From the NCBI RefSeq assembly GCF_900103935.1, contig NZ_FNIC01000005.1:62001-126000 (forward strand): 64,000 nt of DNA, in the 5' to 3' direction. The notes under the pieces are model-generated. The model had not been told where the DNA came from and ran no database searches. It saw only the letters and a program-made list of their open reading frames with translations. The translations under genes and the position numbers were made by a program. Positions 32,521 through 39,994 of this stretch are shown piece after piece. Within the stretch, counting starts at the first letter, position 1. Each line of letters begins with the position of its first letter. This stretch comes from Nocardioides szechwanensis. GTDB lineage: Bacteria > Actinomycetota > Actinomycetes > Propionibacteriales > Nocardioidaceae.

Positions 32521-35058
32521 ATGTGGCGCGCTGCCCTCAAGAGCCTGCTCGGGCGCAAGGTCCGCCTGCTCATGAGCACGTTCGCGATCGTGCTCGGCGT
32601 GGCGTTCGTGGCCGGCTCGCTGATCTTCTCGGACACCCTCAGCCGCAGCTTCACCGCGCTGTTCGCGTCCACGGTGGGGGACGTCGTCGTACGCCCCGTC
32701 GGCGGCCAGACGGCCTCCGGCACCCTGTCGTCCCTGACGGTCCCGGCCTCCGTCATCAAGGAGCTCGAAGACGTCCCCGGCGTCGCCCGGGTCGACGGCA
32801 ACGTCAGTGCGTTCGGCGTCTACGTCGTCGGCGAGGACGGCAAGGTCATCGGCGGCCTCGGGCCGCCGGCGCTGGGCGTCAACTACAACGACGCCCCCGC
32901 CGCCGGCGGTGAGGGGCTGGAGCTGGTCGAGGGCGAGGCGCCCTCCGGCATCGACGAGATCGCGCTCGACGAGGCCACGGCCGAGAAGGCGGGCTACGAG
33001 ATCGGCGACACCGTGCCGCTGCTTACGCCCCGCGGCGACAGCAAGCTCTCGCCCACGCTGGTGGGGCTGGCCGGTTTCCCGGACGGTGGCTCGCTCAACG
33101 GCGCCACCCTCACGATGTTCGACACCGCGACGGCGCAGGAGCTGTTCCTCGAGGGACGCGACGAGTACAACGACGTCTGGGTGACTGCCGAGGACGGCGT
33201 CTCCCAGGAGGAGCTGCGAGATGCCGTCGAGGACCTGCTGCCCGACGGCATCGAGGCGGTCACGGGTGACGAGGCGGCCGACGAGTCGGCCAGCCAGCTG
33301 CTCGAGGCGGTCTCGTTCATCACGACTTTCCTCTTGATCTTCGCCGGCATCGCCCTGGTGGTCGGCTCGTTCCTGATCGTCAACACGTTCTCGATCCTGG
33401 TCGCCCAGCGCAGCCGTGAGCTGGCGCTGCTGCGGGCCCTGGGCGCGTCCAAGCGGCAGGTGGTCCGGTCGGTCCAGCTCGAGGCGTTCGTGCTCGGCGT
33501 GATCGGCGCGACGATCGGTCTGGGGCTGGGAGTCCTGCTGGCGATGGGGCTGCGCGTGCTGTTCGCGCAGTTCGGGCTCGACCTGTCGGGCCAGCCCATG
33601 GTCTTCGGGGTACGCACCGTGCTCGCGTCCTACCTCGTCGGCGTCCTCGTGACCATGGCTGCCGCCTGGCTGCCCGCCCGTCGTACCGCCAAGATCTCGC
33701 CGGTCCAGGCGATGCGCGACGACATCGCGCTCAGCGAGAGCTCGATGACGACCCGCTTCTGGCGCGGGCTGGCGCTCGCCGTCGTCGGCATGGTCCTGCT
33801 CGCAATCGGCCTCGGCGACATCGTCGACGACGTGCCCTACAGCGGCCAGATGATCGGCGCCGGCGTGCTGTTCATCCTGCTCGGCGTGGCGGCGATGAGT
33901 CCTGTGATCTCGCGGCCGTTCCTCTCGGCGGCCCGCGCCCTGTTCGCCCGGCTCTTCGGCTCGATGGGCAACCTGGCCGGCCAGAACTCGCTGCGCAACC
34001 CACGCCGTACGACGGCCACCGCCTCCGCGCTGATGATCGGGCTGGCCCTGGCCTGCACGATGGCGATCGTCGGCGACTCCGCGAAGGCGTCGGTCGACAA
34101 GTCCGTCGAGGAGAGCTTCGTCGGCGACTACGTGGTCAGCAACGTCTTCGGTGGCGAGTTCAACCCCAGCATCGCCGACCAGATGGCGGGCGTCGACGGT
34201 GTCGAGGCCGTGCTGCGCCAGCGCTACCAGTTCCAGGACTTCGGCGGCGAGGGCATCTCCGCGATCGACCCGGCGACCGTGGACCTGCTCGAGCTCAAAG
34301 TCGTCGACGGCGACCTCGCCGACTTCGAGGACGGCTCCGTCATCGTCCAGGAGTCCTACGCGGAGGAGGAGGGGCTGGACGTCGGTGACCCCGTGGAGGT
34401 CGAGGTGCCGACGGGGAAGACCAAGTGGCCGGTCGCGGCCATCTACGAGGACAACCCGATCATCTTCCTGCCGGTCGTGACCACGCTGACCATGATGGAG
34501 AAGGCCGGCTACGAGCCGGCCGACAACGCGCTGACCATCTTCGCCGAGCCCGGCGCCGACGACCTCCAGGCGGGGCTCGACGCGGTCGTCGCCGAGCTGC
34601 CGATCGTGACGGTCAAGGACCAGGCGGCGTTCGCGAAGGAGCAGCGGGAGCCGATCGACCAGTTCGTGCTGATCATCTTCGCGCTGCTCGGACTGGCGTT
34701 GATCATCGCGGTGCTCGGCATCGTCAACACCCTGGCGCTGTCGGTGATCGAGCGCACCCGCGAGGTCGGGCTGCTGCGCGCCATCGGGGTCTCGCGTTCG
34801 CAGCTGCGCTGGATGATCACCCTCGAGTCCGTCGTGATCTCCGTGCTGGGCGCCGTTCTGGGCGTCATCCTCGGGATCGCGTTCGGTGTCGTGCTGATGT
34901 ACGCCGTGCGCGACGAGGGCCTCGAGGTCATCAGCGTTCCGTACGGCCAGCTCGGCGTCTTCCTGGCGCTCTCGGTGCTGATCGGCATGCTCGCGGCCGT
35001 CCTCCCGGCCCGCCGTGCGGCGCGGCTCGACGTACTCCAGGCGATCGCCACGGAGTAG
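32521..35058 (+). CDS. ABC transporter permease with two FtsX domains
   Basis: This 845-residue permease has an N-terminal helix, a periplasmic MacB-type domain (about 45-240), an FtsX block of helices near 265-400 (VGSFLIVNTFSILVAQRSRELALLRALGASK), a middle pair of helices and a second extracytoplasmic domain. A second FtsX block lies near 710-830 (IVNTLALSVIERTREVGLLRAIGVSR) and it ends LPARRAARLDVLQAI. The duplicated layout lets one chain act where MacB needs a dimer. It pairs with the ATPase directly upstream. The substrate is unknown. Confidence 0.93.
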   Translation: MWRAALKSLLGRKVRLLMSTFAIVLGVAFVAGSLIFSDTLSRSFTALFASTVGDVVVRPVGGQTASGTLSSLTVPASVIKELEDVPGVARVDGNVSAFGVYVVGEDGKVIGGLGPPALGVNYNDAPAAGGEGLELVEGEAPSGIDEIALDEATAEKAGYEIGDTVPLLTPRGDSKLSPTLVGLAGFPDGGSLNGATLTMFDTATAQELFLEGRDEYNDVWVTAEDGVSQEELRDAVEDLLPDGIEAVTGDEAADESASQLLEAVSFITTFLLIFAGIALVVGSFLIVNTFSILVAQRSRELALLRALGASKRQVVRSVQLEAFVLGVIGATIGLGLGVLLAMGLRVLFAQFGLDLSGQPMVFGVRTVLASYLVGVLVTMAAAWLPARRTAKISPVQAMRDDIALSESSMTTRFWRGLALAVVGMVLLAIGLGDIVDDVPYSGQMIGAGVLFILLGVAAMSPVISRPFLSAARALFARLFGSMGNLAGQNSLRNPRRTTATASALMIGLALACTMAIVGDSAKASVDKSVEESFVGDYVVSNVFGGEFNPSIADQMAGVDGVEAVLRQRYQFQDFGGEGISAIDPATVDLLELKVVDGDLADFEDGSVIVQESYAEEEGLDVGDPVEVEVPTGKTKWPVAAIYEDNPIIFLPVVTTLTMMEKAGYEPADNALTIFAEPGADDLQAGLDAVVAELPIVTVKDQAAFAKEQREPIDQFVLIIFALLGLALIIAVLGIVNTLALSVIERTREVGLLRAIGVSRSQLRWMITLESVVISVLGAVLGVILGIAFGVVLMYAVRDEGLEVISVPYGQLGVFLALSVLIGMLAAVLPARRAARLDVLQAIATE

Positions 35059-35094
35059 CCGCCGCCACGTGCGGGCCCGGGGAGGCAAAAGGCC

Positions 35095-35859
35095 ATGTCG
35101 TGGATTCCGGGGACGGGGACCGCAGGGCGCCCTTACCCTTCACACGTGGAAGAAGTGCTCCTCTCGGACGGGCGGACGCTCAAGCACGTTCAGGTTCGCG
35201 AATACGTCCGCTCCTTGGTTACGGGTAGTGCGCCCGGTTCTCCCGCTCCGTCGGAGCGGGAGCTGGTGCACCGCTTCGGCGTCGCCCGGATGACCGTGCG
35301 CCAGGCGCTCGACGCCCTCGTGGTCGACGGACTGCTCGAGCGGATCCCCGGTCGCGGCACGTTCGTGGCCCGGCCCCGGCAGGCCGTCAGCCGGATCTCC
35401 GGCTACACCGAGGAGATGACCCGCCGCGGCCTCCTCTCCGAGTCGCAGACCCTCCTGGCCCGCCGCGAGCAGGCCGGCCCGGGCGTCGCGAGAGCCCTCA
35501 ACATCTCCGAGGGCGACGCCGTCATCCACTGGCGCCGGCTGCGCCGCGGTGACGGCGTACCCGTCTGCATCGAGGACGCCTACCTCAACGAGGTGCTGCT
35601 GCCGGGCTTCCTGCAGAGCGGCATGCCGACCAGCCTGTACGACGCCCTCGACCAGCGCGGCCTGCGGCCCTCCTGGGCCGAGGACTCCATCACCGCCGAC
35701 CGGCCGACCGCCGAGGAGTCCGGCCTGCTCGAGCTGCCGCCCGGTGGCGTCGTGCTCCGCCAGTCGCGCCGTGCCCTGTGCGGTGACAAGACCGTGGAGG
35801 TCTCGCGGTCGGTCTACCGCGCCGACCGCTACACGATGTGGGTCCAGATCGGTTCCTAG
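35095..35859 (+). CDS. GntR-family (HutC/DasR-type) transcriptional regulator
   Basis: The protein is 254 residues from the ATG at 35095 or 237 from the GTG at 35146. The winged helix contains PSERELVHRFGVARMTVRQALDALVVDGLLERIPGRGTFVA. A UTRA ligand domain follows, with RISGYTEEMTRRGL and the late VSRSVYRADRY. This type senses phosphorylated sugars, amino acids or similar. GGGAGG precedes the first start; TACCCT (35134-35139) just before the GTG would instead give a leaderless message from the second, which also yields the commoner N-terminus. Targets are unknown. Confidence 0.9.
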   Translation: MSWIPGTGTAGRPYPSHVEEVLLSDGRTLKHVQVREYVRSLVTGSAPGSPAPSERELVHRFGVARMTVRQALDALVVDGLLERIPGRGTFVARPRQAVSRISGYTEEMTRRGLLSESQTLLARREQAGPGVARALNISEGDAVIHWRRLRRGDGVPVCIEDAYLNEVLLPGFLQSGMPTSLYDALDQRGLRPSWAEDSITADRPTAEESGLLELPPGGVVLRQSRRALCGDKTVEVSRSVYRADRYTMWVQIGS

Positions 35860-36206
35860 CGCTGGTTGAGCTCACCCAGCGCCGCGGCCACCTCGCCGGT
35901 CTCCTCGCACACCCACACCGGGTCGGGGCCACCGAGGTCGGGCTGGATGTAGAGCGCGTGCACCGGCCCGTCCTGGCAGGCCAGGCACATCGGCCAGCGC
36001 CCGGCCGACTCGAAGAGCGCGTCCTGGACGTCCTGGGCGACCAGCCCGGCGACGTACACCTCGCCCTCCGGCCACTGCTCGGCCCACCACCGGCGCGACG
36101 AGCAGGCGTCCTCGAGGACCGACACCGCCTCGGCCGTCGCGAGGTGCCGCGCCAGGAGATCGGCGAGCACGCGCGCTCGCGCCTCCAAGAACAGGGTGTG
36201 GTCCAC
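35856..36206 (-). CDS. Hypothetical protein
   Basis: This 116-residue protein has an acidic alpha/beta composition, with a helical N-terminus (LFLEARARVLADLLARHLATAEAVSVLEDACSS) and a C-terminal half with MCLACQDGPVHALYIQPDLGG. I do not recognise a family. The GTG at 36206 gives a compact protein; longer in-frame extensions run into the palindromic element and look non-coding. Its stop overlaps the end of the convergent GntR gene by 4 bp. No membrane segment or signal peptide is visible. Confidence 0.65.
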   Translation of the reverse strand: MDHTLFLEARARVLADLLARHLATAEAVSVLEDACSSRRWWAEQWPEGEVYVAGLVAQDVQDALFESAGRWPMCLACQDGPVHALYIQPDLGGPDPVWVCEETGEVAAALGELNQR

Positions 36207-36261
36207 CCCCCCATTGTGCTCGGGCACCAAGGCGCCTCCCTGAGATGGGCGAGTTCGAGGC

Positions 36262-36429
36262 CTAGTGCCGCGTGTTCGAAGTAGTTGGGTGTTTGGCGTG
36301 TTCAGGGTGTGGGCCCTGCAAGGCGGCGGCGCGAAGGCATACCTGGTCGTCTGTTGAGCGTCGCCAACGCAGCGGGGTGCGTGCCTTGGGCGCGCGAAGC
36401 GCGCAAGAACTTCGGACACGGGGCACTAG
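36262..36429. mobile_element. MITE-like element with 26-bp terminal inverted repeats
   Basis: The arms 36262-36287 and 36404-36429 are inverted copies: both read CTAGTGCC-x-CGTGT-x-CGAAGT from the outside, with about five mismatches in 26. The 168-bp element carries internal partial dyads (AAGGCATACC against GGTGCGTGCCTT) and a GCGCGC-GAA-GCGCGC-type hairpin (36391-36404), and no open frame. Both ends begin with CTAG. It fills the gap between the hypothetical gene and cutC. No transposase is in the window; a non-autonomous element or large structured repeat are the options. Confidence 0.55.
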
Positions 36430-36438
36430 CATCGGCTC

Positions 36439-37146
36439 ATGAGCAGAGGGCTCCTCGAGGTCGCGGTGCGCCACGCGCGCGACGTGCCCGGCTGTGAGCA
36501 GGGCGGCGCCGACCGGCTCTCCCTGTCCCTCGAGGGCGACGGTGACGGGCTCTCGCCCGACCTGGCCCTTGCCGCGTCCGTCATCCGCGCCACCGAGCTG
36601 CCGGTCCGGGTGATGCTCCGGCTCAACGAGTCGCTGACGACCACCGGCGGTGAGTTCATGCGGCTGATCGGCCTCGCGGAGGAGTACGTCGCTCTCGGCG
36701 CGGAGGGTGTCGAGCTCGGCTTCCTCGACGCCGACCTCGAGGTCGACAACGAGACCTGCGTGGCGCTGGCGAAGTCGCTGCCCGGTGTGCCCTGGACCTT
36801 CCACCGGGCCATCGACGCGACCCTCGAGCCGGTGCGCGCCTGGCGCCAGGTGGTCGGGCTGCCCGGCCTGACGGCGGTGCGCTCCGGCGGCTCACCCCAG
36901 GGCCTCGCGCACGGGTACGACGGCCTGCTGTCGCTCGCCGAGGGCGACCCCGACATCGCCCGGTTGCTCCTGCCGGCGGGCGGGCTGCTCCCCGAGCACG
37001 TCCCGTGGCTGCTGCGCGCGGGGGTGGGCCAGCTGCACGTCGACCTCCAGGTCCGGCCCGGCGCCACCTGGCGCAGCTACGTCGACGCCGACTTCGTCCG
37101 CTCGTGGCGGTTGATGCTCGACGACGCGGCCGACCGGTCCGCATGA
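36439..37146 (+). CDS. cutC: CutC family protein
   Basis: This 235-residue TIM-barrel protein of the CutC family, historically tied to copper homeostasis, begins LEVAVRHARDVPGCEQGGADRLSLS. It includes MLRLNES, GAEGVELGFLDADLEVD, WTFHRAID and the VRSGGSPQGLAHG segment with its late glycine loop. The metal role in bacteria is not settled. The ATG at 36439 is 10 bp after the palindromic element, which may supply or insulate its promoter. It overlaps the DUF4031 gene by 4 bp. Confidence 0.9.
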   Translation: MSRGLLEVAVRHARDVPGCEQGGADRLSLSLEGDGDGLSPDLALAASVIRATELPVRVMLRLNESLTTTGGEFMRLIGLAEEYVALGAEGVELGFLDADLEVDNETCVALAKSLPGVPWTFHRAIDATLEPVRAWRQVVGLPGLTAVRSGGSPQGLAHGYDGLLSLAEGDPDIARLLLPAGGLLPEHVPWLLRAGVGQLHVDLQVRPGATWRSYVDADFVRSWRLMLDDAADRSA

Positions 37147-37403
37147 TCCTGATCGACCCGCCCAACGTCGAGGGACACGGCCGCATGTGGTCCCACCTCG
37201 CGAGCGACGTCTCGTTCGACGAGCTGCACGACTTCGCGCGCGAGCTCGGCATCCCCGACCGCGGCTTCGACCGCGACCACTACGACGTACCTGCCGAGTG
37301 GTACGACCAGGTGGTCGCCCTCGGCGCCGAGCCGGTCTCGTCGCGGGAGCTGGTCTCGCGGCTGATCGCCGCCGGGCTGCGGCGGCGTCGCTCGGAGGCG
37401 TAG
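37143..37403 (+). CDS. DUF4031 domain protein
   Basis: This 86-residue protein begins MILIDPPNVEGHGRMWSHLASD and contains SFDELHDFARELGIPDRGFDRDHYDVP, the conserved core of DUF4031. Several His, Asp and Arg residues suggest a small enzyme or metal-binding protein, but function is not known. The ATG overlaps the cutC stop (ATGA), so the two are made together. Confidence 0.85.
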   Translation: MILIDPPNVEGHGRMWSHLASDVSFDELHDFARELGIPDRGFDRDHYDVPAEWYDQVVALGAEPVSSRELVSRLIAAGLRRRRSEA

Positions 37404-37429
37404 CGCGCGGGCCTCAGTCCCAGAGGCGG

Positions 37430-38050
37430 CTACGCAGTGCCCAGCGGCTCGAGCCCCGCCAGCTCCGCCTCGACGTTGGCGCGGGCGGGCGCCTCCCAGG
37501 TGGCACGCGCGTACGCCGTGTGGAACAGATTGGTCTTGGCCAGCAGGTCGCGGAGCACGGCGACCCGGCCGGTGACGAATAGGTCGTCGGGCACGTGCGC
37601 GTAGTCGACCCGCACGGTGGCGACGTACTCCTCGTAGCGCTCGGGGCCGGACGACAGGATCGCGAGGTCGGCGTCGGAGAGCGCGCCGCCGGCCAGGTCG
37701 TCGGGCTCGGGGCGGTGGGTCTCGGTGAGCCGCACCAGGCGCGCGACCTCGGCGACGACGGTCCTCTCGACGAGGCCCGGGAGGGCGGCCTCGGCCCAGA
37801 CGGCAGAGCGTTCCTCGGCGTCGCGCTCACCGTCGTAGACGGCGTCGTGGAACCACGCGGCGAGCCGTACCGGCAGCTGGTCGAAGGAGACCCCGGAGCC
37901 GGCGAGCTCGTCGAGCCGCTCCAGGACCTCTGTCAGGTGACGGGTGTCGTGGTAGCCCCGCGCGGGATCGGCGTAGGCGGCGAGGAGCTCGTCGCGCAGG
38001 TCGGTGCCGCCGGGCAGGGGCCACGCTCCGAGGAGGTCCACGCGGACCAT
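37430..38050 (-). CDS. HD-domain family protein
   Basis: This 206-residue protein has the HD metal-phosphohydrolase pattern: first histidine in YHDTRHLTEVLERLDEL, the HD pair in AAWFHDAVYDGERDAEERSA, and a later aspartate in LSDADLAILSS. It matches the group often annotated as predicted metal-dependent HD superfamily phosphohydrolases. Nucleotide or phosphate-ester hydrolysis is likely; the substrate is unknown. The ATG overlaps no neighbour. It converges with the cutC operon. Confidence 0.85.
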   Translation of the reverse strand: MVRVDLLGAWPLPGGTDLRDELLAAYADPARGYHDTRHLTEVLERLDELAGSGVSFDQLPVRLAAWFHDAVYDGERDAEERSAVWAEAALPGLVERTVVAEVARLVRLTETHRPEPDDLAGGALSDADLAILSSGPERYEEYVATVRVDYAHVPDDLFVTGRVAVLRDLLAKTNLFHTAYARATWEAPARANVEAELAGLEPLGTA

Positions 38051-38067
38051 TAGAGCAAGAACCCGCG

Positions 38068-38940
38068 TCAGACGCGCGCGCCCGGCAGCTTCATGACGGA
38101 GGCGGCACGCACCCGCGGCGCCCACGAGGCGACGCAGGTCGGGGCCAGCCCGACGGCGCCGAGGTCGAGCCGTCGGCCCTCGACGACGCTGACGTCGGCG
38201 ACGGCGACCCGGGTCACGTGGTGGCGCTCAGGACCGGAGGTGACGACGAGGGTGAGCTCGCGGCTGCTGGGCAGCCCGTGCCCGAGCAGGAAGCGGCCGG
38301 CGGCGTCGGTGCGGGTGCGCTCGAGCTCGGTGCCGTCGCCGCCCACGAGGGTGACCACCGCGGCGAGCTGCCCCCGCGCAGAGACCGAGTCGACGACGCG
38401 GCCCGTGAGCGTGGCCCCCCGGGCGACCACGACGTCGGCGTACCCGAGATGCTCGGCGGTGACGGCGCCGACCCCGAACGTGCCTCCGAGGCTGCCGTAC
38501 GACGGCTCGACCACGAGGTCGTAGGGGCCGGGCGTGATCCCGGCGGCGTCGCACCACCCGTCGTGGACGACGGCGGGGTAGCGCTGGTGGGTGTCGAGGT
38601 TGACGAAGGTGGCCGTGGCGGTGGGTACGACGCCACCGTCGGGGTGGCGGACGCCGGCCGCGAGGCCGCCGGTCGGGGTGTCGAGGCGGACGACGACGCA
38701 GTGGCGGTCGGCGTCGACCGGGACAGGTCGGCCGGACCAGGCACGACGCGCGTCGTGGGCGGTGATGGTCACAGAGCCCGTCGGGATCCCCGCGACGACG
38801 AAGCCGCCGAGGGCGTCGGTCCGTACGTCGGCCACGGTGCCGTCCTCGTGGCGCACCTGGACCCGCGCGTAGCGCGCGGGCTCGCCCTCGACCTCGACGA
38901 GGCCGGTGACCGCCGCGGGGTGCGACTCGGGTGCTGACAT
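38068..38940 (-). CDS. Carboxypeptidase-regulatory-like repeat protein
   Basis: This 290-residue protein is built of three repeated beta-sandwich units of the CarboxypepD_reg/Cna-B kind. Each has a G-x-V segment and a D-x-x-G-x-F turn (TDALGGFVVAGIPTGSVTITA and TDAAGRFLLGHGLPSSREL are clear). No signal peptide is visible from the ATG at 38940, so it may be cytoplasmic or exported by a non-classical route. It shares its strand with the HD gene 17 bp downstream. Function unknown. Confidence 0.75.
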   Translation of the reverse strand: MSAPESHPAAVTGLVEVEGEPARYARVQVRHEDGTVADVRTDALGGFVVAGIPTGSVTITAHDARRAWSGRPVPVDADRHCVVVRLDTPTGGLAAGVRHPDGGVVPTATATFVNLDTHQRYPAVVHDGWCDAAGITPGPYDLVVEPSYGSLGGTFGVGAVTAEHLGYADVVVARGATLTGRVVDSVSARGQLAAVVTLVGGDGTELERTRTDAAGRFLLGHGLPSSRELTLVVTSGPERHHVTRVAVADVSVVEGRRLDLGAVGLAPTCVASWAPRVRAASVMKLPGARV

Positions 38941-38998
38941 GACCCCGACGCTAGGAAACCCACCCACTGCCAGCGATCTGGCTTGGCGCAAGAAATCC

Positions 38999-39877
38999 TC
39001 AAGAAGTGCGCGCGTTGCGCCCCGGTGCCATCGCCCAGCGGATGGTGCCGGTCGCCAACGTGCCGAGCGCGCGCCCCACGGTCCGCTCCGAGACGGGGAG
39101 CCAGGGCAGCCGCAGCGGCCGCCGCGTCCACTGCGGCATCAGGCCGACGCCGGCGGCGACCAGCACGCCGTACGGCGCCCGGGCGGCGAGCGGCAGCGGC
39201 GGCTTGAACAGCAGGTAGCGCACCGCCTCGCTGGCCTCGGGGGTGCCGCGGAGCTCGGGCCGGTAGGACTCGAGCGTCTCGGCCAGCTCGGCCTCCGTGG
39301 TGGGCGGGTCGACGACACCCAGCCGTCGGGCGATCTCGGCCGTCTGGGCGACGTACTCGTCGCGCCCGGCCTGGTCGAGCGGGTCCTGGCCGTAGACGGT
39401 GTGGGCGCGCAGGAAGCTGTCGATCTCGGCGACGTGCACCCACCGGAGCAGGTGCGGGTCGCTGGCGGCGTACGGCGTGCCGTCGGGCATGGTGCCGACT
39501 ACCCGCTCGTGGATCGAGCGCACGACGTCGACCGCCGTCTGGGCGTCCTCGGCGGTGCCGAACGTGGTGACCGCGAGGAACCGGCTGGTGCGGTTGAGCC
39601 GGCCCCACATGTCGCCGCGGTAGCCCGAGTGGTCGGAGACCGCACGCATGGCGGCGGGGTGCAGCGTCTGCAGCAGCAGCGCCCGGATGCCGCCCACGAA
39701 CATCGACGCGTCACCGTGCACCCGCGCGATCGGGCTGTCGGGCTCGAACCAGCGCGGCCCGGGCCGGCCGTGGATGCGCTTGGCGTGCGCGGCGCCGTCG
39801 GGACCCGCCACCCGCAGGAAGATCGCCTCGCCGATCCGGGCGCGGACGTTGCTCACCTTGCTGGTTCCGGGGGCCAT
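38999..39877 (-). CDS. DUF2236/MpaB-family oxygenase-like protein
   Basis: This 292-residue protein of the DUF2236 family, which includes latex-clearing and MpaB-like heme oxygenases, has the conserved segments LLLQTLHPAAMRAVSDHSGYRGDMWGRLNRTSRFLAVTTFGT and LLRWVHVAEIDSFLRAHTVYG. Histidines in these are the usual metal or heme ligands. The start at 39877 follows GAGGAG very closely, so a start a few codons upstream is possible. It is divergent from the secreted hydrolase gene. The substrate is unknown. Confidence 0.85.
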   Translation of the reverse strand: MAPGTSKVSNVRARIGEAIFLRVAGPDGAAHAKRIHGRPGPRWFEPDSPIARVHGDASMFVGGIRALLLQTLHPAAMRAVSDHSGYRGDMWGRLNRTSRFLAVTTFGTAEDAQTAVDVVRSIHERVVGTMPDGTPYAASDPHLLRWVHVAEIDSFLRAHTVYGQDPLDQAGRDEYVAQTAEIARRLGVVDPPTTEAELAETLESYRPELRGTPEASEAVRYLLFKPPLPLAARAPYGVLVAAGVGLMPQWTRRPLRLPWLPVSERTVGRALGTLATGTIRWAMAPGRNARTS

Positions 39878-39994
39878 CTCCTCATCGTGCCAGCGGTCCC
39901 AAGCAACCAGACGGGCCCGAAGGGCGTCCCACAGGGAGACGCAGGGCACTAGGTTGCCTGAGAGGGCGTAGGACGACGACGAGGGAGCACGCAG

